Shown here piece by piece: positions 59,147-64,000 of a DNA stretch of 64,000 nucleotides. How positions within the stretch are numbered: the first letter of the stretch is position 1; every line of letters starts with the position of its first letter. Source of the DNA: Adlercreutzia equolifaciens (GTDB lineage Bacteria > Actinomycetota > Coriobacteriia > Coriobacteriales > Eggerthellaceae); NCBI RefSeq assembly GCF_029076695.1, contig NZ_JARFIK010000001.1, positions 124,001 through 188,000 of the forward strand. The letters are read 5' to 3'. Position numbers and translations under genes: made by a program. The notes beneath the pieces are model-generated. The model ran no database searches and was not told the DNA's origin. It was given only the letters and a program-made list of their open reading frames with translations.

Positions 59147-61885
59147 CTAGGCCTCTTCACCGAAGAACTGCGTTGCAACGCGCGTGGACTCAGCAGCGTC
59201 CTTGGCGTAGAAATCGGCGCCAATCTGGTCGGCGAACTCCTGGGTAATGACGGCGCCGCCCACCATGACCGCCGCTTGAGGCAGCTGCTGGTGAACCAGC
59301 TGGATGGTGTGCTCCATGGCGCCCACAGTGGTGGTCATCAGGGCCGAAAGGCCGATGAGGCGCGCACCTGCTTCCCGCGCCGCATCCACAATGGCCTGCG
59401 GTGCCACATCGCGCCCCAGGTCGATGACGGGGAAGCCGTAGTTTTCCAGCAGCATCTTCACGATGTTCTTGCCAATATCATGGATATCCCCCTCCACGGT
59501 GGCCACCACAATGGCGCGGCTGGACGGAGAGGGCGCGGCGTGGTCCGGGGAGGTTGTCGCGGCATCGTGCGCGGCGGATGTCGGGTCGGCCGTTGCGCTA
59601 TCGCGGCCCGCAGCGCCCGCGGCTTCCTGCTGGGCGCGGATGACGTCGAAGCCGGCTTTGACTGCCTCGGCCGAGGCCATCAGCTGGGGCAGGAAGAAGG
59701 TGCCGTCATCGTATTTGAGCCCGACCACATCGAGCACGGGCACGAAGATGTCATTGATAATGGCCAGGCCATCATGGGTCTCCAGCAGCTGGGCCGTGGC
59801 TTCGGCCAAGGGCGCGCCCCGTCCCTCCAGGGCATACGCGGCCAGAGCGGCTACGGATTCGGGTACGTCGGCGAATGTGGGTGTAACGGGTATGGGGCAA
59901 GTGGCTGCGGATGGCGCGCCAGCGCCGCCTTGACGGCTGGAAGCAGTGCCGGTCGCTCCGCCGGCGGCGCTTGGCGCTCCCGCGCTCTCGCCGGGGGCCG
60001 CGGCCGCCGATGCTTCCGCCGTGCCCGACGCGGGCCCGTCGTAGGGATCGGCCACACCTGCATAGGTGTCGAGGAAGTACCGGCAGCCCTCGTCCTGGCC
60101 GTTGAGCACGCGGAAGGTGTCCACCGTGTCGCGATAGCGGGCATTGAGCGGATTCAGAATGGGCATATCGAGGCCCGCGCCGAAAGCGGCCGCCAAGAAG
60201 GTGGCGTTTACCAACGGACGCTGGGGCAGCCCGAAGCTGACGTTGGACACGCCGAGCACCGTGCGCACGCCCAGCTCCTGCTTCACCAGCGTCACTGCGC
60301 GCAGAATTTCGCGCACCTCGGCCTGGTTGGTGGCCGCCGCCATAACCAGACAGTCGATGGCCACGTCCTCGCGGGGGATACCGTAGTCCGCCGCAGCTTC
60401 CACAATGCGCCGAGCAATGGCCAGGCGCTCTTCAGCCGTGGGCGGTATGCCGTTTTCGTCCAGGGTGAGTCCCACCACCGTGCAGCCGTAGCGCGCCACC
60501 ACAGGCAGCACCGCCGCCAGGTTCGCCGCTTTGCCGTTCACGGAGTTCACCAGCGGACGCCCCGCGTAGATGCGGGCGGCCGCCTCGATAGCCGCCGGAT
60601 CGGAGGAGTCCAGCTGCAGCGGCAGGGGCACGGTGGCCTGTAAGGTGCACACCACCTGAGTGAGCAGCGCCGGCTCATCCAGGCCGGGCACACCCACGTT
60701 CACGTCCAGGATGTCGGCGCGAGCCCGCTGCTGGGCCGCCGCCTCGGCCACCAGATAGTCCACGTCGCCCGCCTGCAAGGCCGCCTTCAGCTTTTTCTTG
60801 CCCGTGGGGTTAATACGCTCGCCGATAACGGCCACGGCTGCCTGCCCCTGGGGAAGGCGCACCATGCGCTGAGCGCTGGCGACGGCGAAGGCGGCCTCGT
60901 AGCGTGGATTGGGAACGGGGAGCTTGCTGGCAGGGGTGCTGGAAGGCGCCGTCGATATGGGCGCCGCTGCCTCAACGATCGGACCAGGCGCGGGGCGTCC
61001 GTCGAGCACGGCACGCAAGGCCCGGATATGCTCGGGCGTGGTGCCGCAGCAGCCGCCCACCACGGTGGCGCCAGCATCGAGAATGGCCTCCATGGCTTGG
61101 GCAAACTCCTTGGGGCCCACGTCGAAGACCGTTTCGCCGTCCTGCAGGCGCGGCAAGCCGGCGTTCGGCTGCGCCATCACCAGCGAACGCGCGGCCGGCG
61201 CCAGCTGGTCCACCAAAGGCGCCAGCTCCACCGGGCCCAGCGAGCAGTTGAGCCCCACGGCCTGGGCGCCCAGAGCCGACAAGGTGGTAGCGGCAATGGC
61301 GGGCGTGGTGCCCAGGAAGGTGCGTCCGTCTTCGCCGAAGGTCATGGTAGCGAAAACCGGCAGCGAGGTGTTCTCCACGGCCGCCAGCACCGCGGCCTTC
61401 GCCTCCAGCAAATCCGCCATGGTCTCGATAAGCACCACGTCGCACCCGGCGGCCTCGGCCGCACAAGCTTGCTCGGCGAAAATGTCGTAGGCCTCATCGA
61501 GGGTCAGCGGGCCCAGGGGTTCCAGCAGCGCGCCTGTGGGGCCGATGTCGCCCGCCACCAGAGGCGCCCCTGCCTCACGCGCAATAGCCGCCGCCGCAGC
61601 GTACACCTGAGCCACCGTGGCATCCGTGTCCTTCAGCTTCAAACGATTGGCGCTGAAGGTGTTCGTGGTAATGCAGTCGGCCCCCGCCTCGACATAGCGG
61701 CGCTGAATGGCAGCAATGTCCTGCGGATGGGTGAGGTTGAGCAGGTCGGGCACTTCGTGAACGGTGTGCAGACCCGCTGCCTGCACCAGCGTGCCCATGC
61801 CGCCGTCGCACAGCAAGTAGGCGCGGCCCTCCAGCACAGCTGCCAGATGGTCGCTGGTCACGGTTAGATTACGCGGGGTTGCCAT
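59147..61885 (-). CDS. metH: Cobalamin-dependent methionine synthase without activation domain
   Basis: 912 residues. Residues about 1-300 are the zinc-dependent homocysteine S-methyltransferase barrel, with ligand motifs GLNCS and GGCCGTTP. About 340-600 is the methyl-tetrahydrofolate (pterin) barrel: GERINPTGKK, DVNVG, NGIPPTAEER. The B12 cap follows (about 667-755), then the Rossmann cobalamin domain with EGDIHDIGKN (His802 as lower ligand). The fourth, AdoMet-binding reactivation domain is missing and is supplied by the adjacent gene, whose end overlaps this start by 17 bp. Two Ala/Ser/Gly-rich linkers are unusual: about 612-665 between pterin and cap domains, and about 757-790 between cap and B12 domains. 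The start is ATG 61883-61885 behind AAGGAAGG. Confidence 0.95.
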   Translation of the reverse strand: MATPRNLTVTSDHLAAVLEGRAYLLCDGGMGTLVQAAGLHTVHEVPDLLNLTHPQDIAAIQRRYVEAGADCITTNTFSANRLKLKDTDATVAQVYAAAAAIAREAGAPLVAGDIGPTGALLEPLGPLTLDEAYDIFAEQACAAEAAGCDVVLIETMADLLEAKAAVLAAVENTSLPVFATMTFGEDGRTFLGTTPAIAATTLSALGAQAVGLNCSLGPVELAPLVDQLAPAARSLVMAQPNAGLPRLQDGETVFDVGPKEFAQAMEAILDAGATVVGGCCGTTPEHIRALRAVLDGRPAPGPIVEAAAPISTAPSSTPASKLPVPNPRYEAAFAVASAQRMVRLPQGQAAVAVIGERINPTGKKKLKAALQAGDVDYLVAEAAAQQRARADILDVNVGVPGLDEPALLTQVVCTLQATVPLPLQLDSSDPAAIEAAARIYAGRPLVNSVNGKAANLAAVLPVVARYGCTVVGLTLDENGIPPTAEERLAIARRIVEAAADYGIPREDVAIDCLVMAAATNQAEVREILRAVTLVKQELGVRTVLGVSNVSFGLPQRPLVNATFLAAAFGAGLDMPILNPLNARYRDTVDTFRVLNGQDEGCRYFLDTYAGVADPYDGPASGTAEASAAAAPGESAGAPSAAGGATGTASSRQGGAGAPSAATCPIPVTPTFADVPESVAALAAYALEGRGAPLAEATAQLLETHDGLAIINDIFVPVLDVVGLKYDDGTFFLPQLMASAEAVKAGFDVIRAQQEAAGAAGRDSATADPTSAAHDAATTSPDHAAPSPSSRAIVVATVEGDIHDIGKNIVKMLLENYGFPVIDLGRDVAPQAIVDAAREAGARLIGLSALMTTTVGAMEHTIQLVHQQLPQAAVMVGGAVITQEFADQIGADFYAKDAAESTRVATQFFGEEA

Positions 61886-62621
61886 AGCAGATCCTTCCTT
61901 GAGCGCGTAGCGAGCACGTGGGGGCGAGGGGGCAGGTGGCGCAGCGGTCTTGAGTCGCGGAGCCAGCGCCTCCCGCTGCGGCAGAACGGCTCGGCGCGCC
62001 GGCCGCCACCGCGGGAGCCTTCTGCGGAACGACGACGCCTTCCCCTTCCGCGTCCAGAACGGGCTTCAGGCCGATAACCGCCGTGATGCTCTTCGTGGGC
62101 ACCAGCATGTTCGCCGCCGTGGTGCGCAGGCCCAGGGCGCGATCGGCTCCGCAGGCGGCAAGAAACGCCGGCTGGCACGTCAGGGGCAAGTCGCCATAGC
62201 CCGGACTGTAGCGGCTCGTGGCGGTCAGCCCGCGGGCGGCGGCCTCTTCGACAATGAGACAAGTCAGACGGTTGGCTGCCTGCTCTACCAGCGACGAGGC
62301 ACAGGCATCCACCAGCAGGCCGTCCGTTGCGCTCAGGGCCGACTCGCGGCGCAGCATCAGCTCGCTTTCCGGCCCCAGGGTAGCGGCCATGAGCACCACT
62401 TCAGGGTAGCCGTCCACGTGGGCGGCAAGGTCATGGCCCGTCAGGAACAGGCGCGCATCCTCCCAGGGCAGCGTCTGCCACACGCCGCGCGGCCTTAGCT
62501 CGGCCTCGCAGAGGGCGGCTGCTCGTTGGATGCGGGCAGCCAAATCGGGCCCGAGCGCCTGACCGCGATGGCCCAGGAAGGCCAGGGCTTCGTCGATATC
62601 AACCTGAGCCGTCAGCTCCAT
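61869..62621 (-). CDS. Stand-alone methionine synthase activation (AdoMet-binding) protein
   Basis: 250 residues corresponding to the reactivation domain of MetH, which uses S-adenosylmethionine to re-methylate oxidised cobalamin. The AdoMet-binding signature RYSPGYGDLP is at 137-146. A variable Ala/Gly linker leads to a C-terminal cysteine motif C227-x2-C230-x5-C236-x8-C245, which could hold a metal or Fe-S cluster (inference). The start is ATG 62619-62621 behind AAAGGA. It overlaps metH by 17 bp and lies 82 bp after metF, so the three form one methionine operon. Confidence 0.88.
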   Translation of the reverse strand: MELTAQVDIDEALAFLGHRGQALGPDLAARIQRAAALCEAELRPRGVWQTLPWEDARLFLTGHDLAAHVDGYPEVVLMAATLGPESELMLRRESALSATDGLLVDACASSLVEQAANRLTCLIVEEAAARGLTATSRYSPGYGDLPLTCQPAFLAACGADRALGLRTTAANMLVPTKSITAVIGLKPVLDAEGEGVVVPQKAPAVAAGAPSRSAAAGGAGSATQDRCATCPLAPTCSLRAQGRICYGNPA

Positions 62622-62703
62622 GGTGTCCTTTCTTGGGTTGCCTTCGCCGTGCTGCCGCGCTGCCGGAAAAACAACGGGCGGCCGCCTTGGCGAGGGCCCT
62701 CCG

Positions 62704-63660
62704 TTACTTGGTCGCGTGCAGCGCTGCGGCGGTCACCGCCGCGGCGCCCGAAAATGCTACCACGTCGCCGGCATCCGCCAGTGCCGGGCGCAGGCCGGCC
62801 GCCGCCACCGCTGCGGCCGCGGCCTGGGCAATGTCGGGCTGGTTCATGGCGTACACGTGCAGGCCGTCCACGCCGTGGCGCCCCAGGTCAACCAGCTGGC
62901 GACAGGCATACTCGATGCCCGCTTGGCGCAGCGAGACAGGGTCGTCCTCATACTTCGCCAGCAGCTTGATAATAGGCGCCGGCAGCGAGCTTCCGCACAG
63001 GAACACCATGCGCTGGATTTGCGACTTCCCCAAAAACGGCATAATGCCACAGGTGATGGGCGCCTCCACGCCGGCCGCCTGGGCCGCCTCGCGGAAACGA
63101 TAGAAGTCGTCGTTGGTGAAGAACAGCTGTGTCACAAAGAAATCGGCGCCGGCCTCGTATTTCGCCTTCAAGTGCTCGATGTTCTGACGCGGATCCAAGC
63201 AGTCGATATGCCCCTCGGGGTAAGCCGCCGCGCCCACGCAAAGGCCGGCCTCCTTCAGCAGGGGAATCAAGTCGCAGGCGTAGCGGAAATCCGCCGGCTC
63301 CTGGCCGTCGATCAGATCGCCGCGCAGGGCCAGCACGGTGCGCACCCCGGCCTCTTGCAGCTCCTCAATGGCCGCCTGGGCTGTTTCGCGCGTGGCATTG
63401 ACACAGGTGAAGTGCGCCACAGACGGAATCGCGGCCTCGTCTTGCACCAGCTGGGCAATGGGGACCGTCTGCCCCGCGTTGCCGCTGCCGCCGGCCGAGC
63501 ATGTCACCGACACGAAGTCGGGTCGCGCCTGGGCCATGCCGCCCACTACCTCGCGCGCCGCATCCAGAGTCAGCTGTCCTTTGGGCGGAAACATCTCCAC
63601 CGAAAACGGCAGCGTACCGCAAACGTGGCAGTCTTCAAACACCTGGGCGACGGTTTTCAT
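62704..63660 (-). CDS. metF: 5,10-methylenetetrahydrofolate reductase
   Basis: 318 residues of the MetF/MTHFR family, which makes the 5-methyl-tetrahydrofolate used by MetH. Visible motifs are the early SVEMFPPKG (active-site Glu), VSVTCSAGGSG, a GVRTVLALRGD strand, ADFFVTQLFF and PITCGIMPF. The length is typical of bacterial MetF. The start is placed at ATG 63658-63660 on homology grounds; no clear Shine-Dalgarno precedes it, and a TTG 25 codons upstream would add an unrelated basic stretch. It is the first gene of the metF-activation-metH cluster. Confidence 0.93.
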   Translation of the reverse strand: MKTVAQVFEDCHVCGTLPFSVEMFPPKGQLTLDAAREVVGGMAQARPDFVSVTCSAGGSGNAGQTVPIAQLVQDEAAIPSVAHFTCVNATRETAQAAIEELQEAGVRTVLALRGDLIDGQEPADFRYACDLIPLLKEAGLCVGAAAYPEGHIDCLDPRQNIEHLKAKYEAGADFFVTQLFFTNDDFYRFREAAQAAGVEAPITCGIMPFLGKSQIQRMVFLCGSSLPAPIIKLLAKYEDDPVSLRQAGIEYACRQLVDLGRHGVDGLHVYAMNQPDIAQAAAAAVAAAGLRPALADAGDVVAFSGAAAVTAAALHATK

Positions 63661-63765
63661 GGGGGGCTTCGGCTTTCTCTTTCTCGAACATAATTGGGAA
63701 ACCAAGACCTTGAGGCCAGGGCGGCCGTTACGCAACCACTATCCTCAAGACTGGATACAACCGTT

Positions 63766-63794
63766 ATTATAAAGAGAAGCGGCAAAGGCGAAAC
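63766..63794 (-). promoter_or_regulatory. Putative promoter of the metF operon
   Basis: A perfect TATAAT (63766-63771) with a weak GTTTCG 17 bp upstream (63789-63794) on the minus strand. It predicts a ~100-nt leader before metF. No known SAM, B12 or T-box element is recognisable in that leader. Confidence 0.4.
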
Positions 63795-63861
63795 GACGGC
63801 TTTGCCCTGCGGTTATGCAAAAGACCAAAGGATGGCCATCGGGCCAGGCGAAGGAGCATCC

Positions 63862-64000
63862 ATGACGCGCATCGGCATTCTTTCAGACACCCACGGTTCC
63901 CTGGATCCGAAGGCCTACGCCGCCCTGGCCGACTGCGATGCCATCATCCACGCCGGCGATATTTGCGGGCCCGCCATCTTACGCGAACTGGAAACCTTGG
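63862..64000 (+). CDS. YfcE/MJ0936-type metallophosphoesterase (partial, 3' end outside window)
   Basis: The first 46 codons of a calcineurin-like phosphoesterase, divergent from metF. ATG 63862-63864 is preceded by AAGGAG. The peptide opens TRIGILSDTHG (metal ligands in DTH) and continues to AIIHAGDICGP (the GD metal ligand). Both are the first two motifs of small YfcE-like phosphodiesterases. The rest lies beyond the window. Confidence 0.85.
   Translation, partial: MTRIGILSDTHGSLDPKAYAALADCDAIIHAGDICGPAILRELETL

Noticed and set aside
63661-63765. SAM or B12 riboswitch in the metF leader
   Set aside because: The predicted ~100-nt leader shows no recognisable conserved core of these riboswitches, and a short overlapping ORF there lacks a ribosome-binding site.

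Overview
The window is high-GC DNA with an actinobacterial character. My best guess is a gut member of class Coriobacteriia, perhaps Eggerthellales. This is inferred from an actinobacterial-type rpoB-rpoC pair, a B12-dependent MetH with a separate activation protein, an LPXTG surface protein built of SdrD_B-like modules, and alanine/acid-rich proteins. No 16S gene is present to confirm it. Almost all genes lie on the minus strand; only an EF-G-like gene and a fragment at the right edge are on the plus strand.

Layout. 1-6.4 kb: rpoC (cut by the left edge) and rpoB, with a clear sigma70-type promoter. 6.4-9.5 kb: an accessory island holding one AbiEi-like/DUF559-type endonuclease gene surrounded by three kinds of degenerate DNA repeat. 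9.5-11.6 kb: a diverged EF-G-like GTPase. 11.8-15.9 kb: an amidohydrolase (deaminase family) and two tandem zinc-ribbon membrane proteins. 16.07-54.6 kb: one uninterrupted 38.5-kb gene for a ~12,850-residue cell-wall-anchored protein. It is preceded by a 29-codon leader ORF whose stop overlaps its start codon (ATGA), and by a promoter with a palindrome/direct-repeat box. 55.1-57.1 kb: a small two-helix membrane protein that is a paralogue of the giant protein's N-terminus, and a PpiC-type foldase lipoprotein. 57.4-59 kb: tRNA-Ala(GGC), mrp (Fe-S carrier) and a small unknown gene. 59.1-63.7 kb: metF, a stand-alone MetH activation protein and metH. Right edge: the start of a YfcE-type phosphoesterase on the plus strand.

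The most notable region is 16-57 kb. The giant surface protein, its leader peptide, the small protein with the same export leader, and the extracytoplasmic foldase are consecutive and co-oriented. They could form one surface-protein production system (inference). The second candidate is the repeat-flanked endonuclease at 6.8-8.6 kb. The methionine genes form a coherent B12/folate methyl-transfer cluster. Many long plus-strand ORFs, up to ~1,800 codons, lie antisense to rpoB, rpoC, metH and the giant gene; these are codon-bias shadows and are not annotated.
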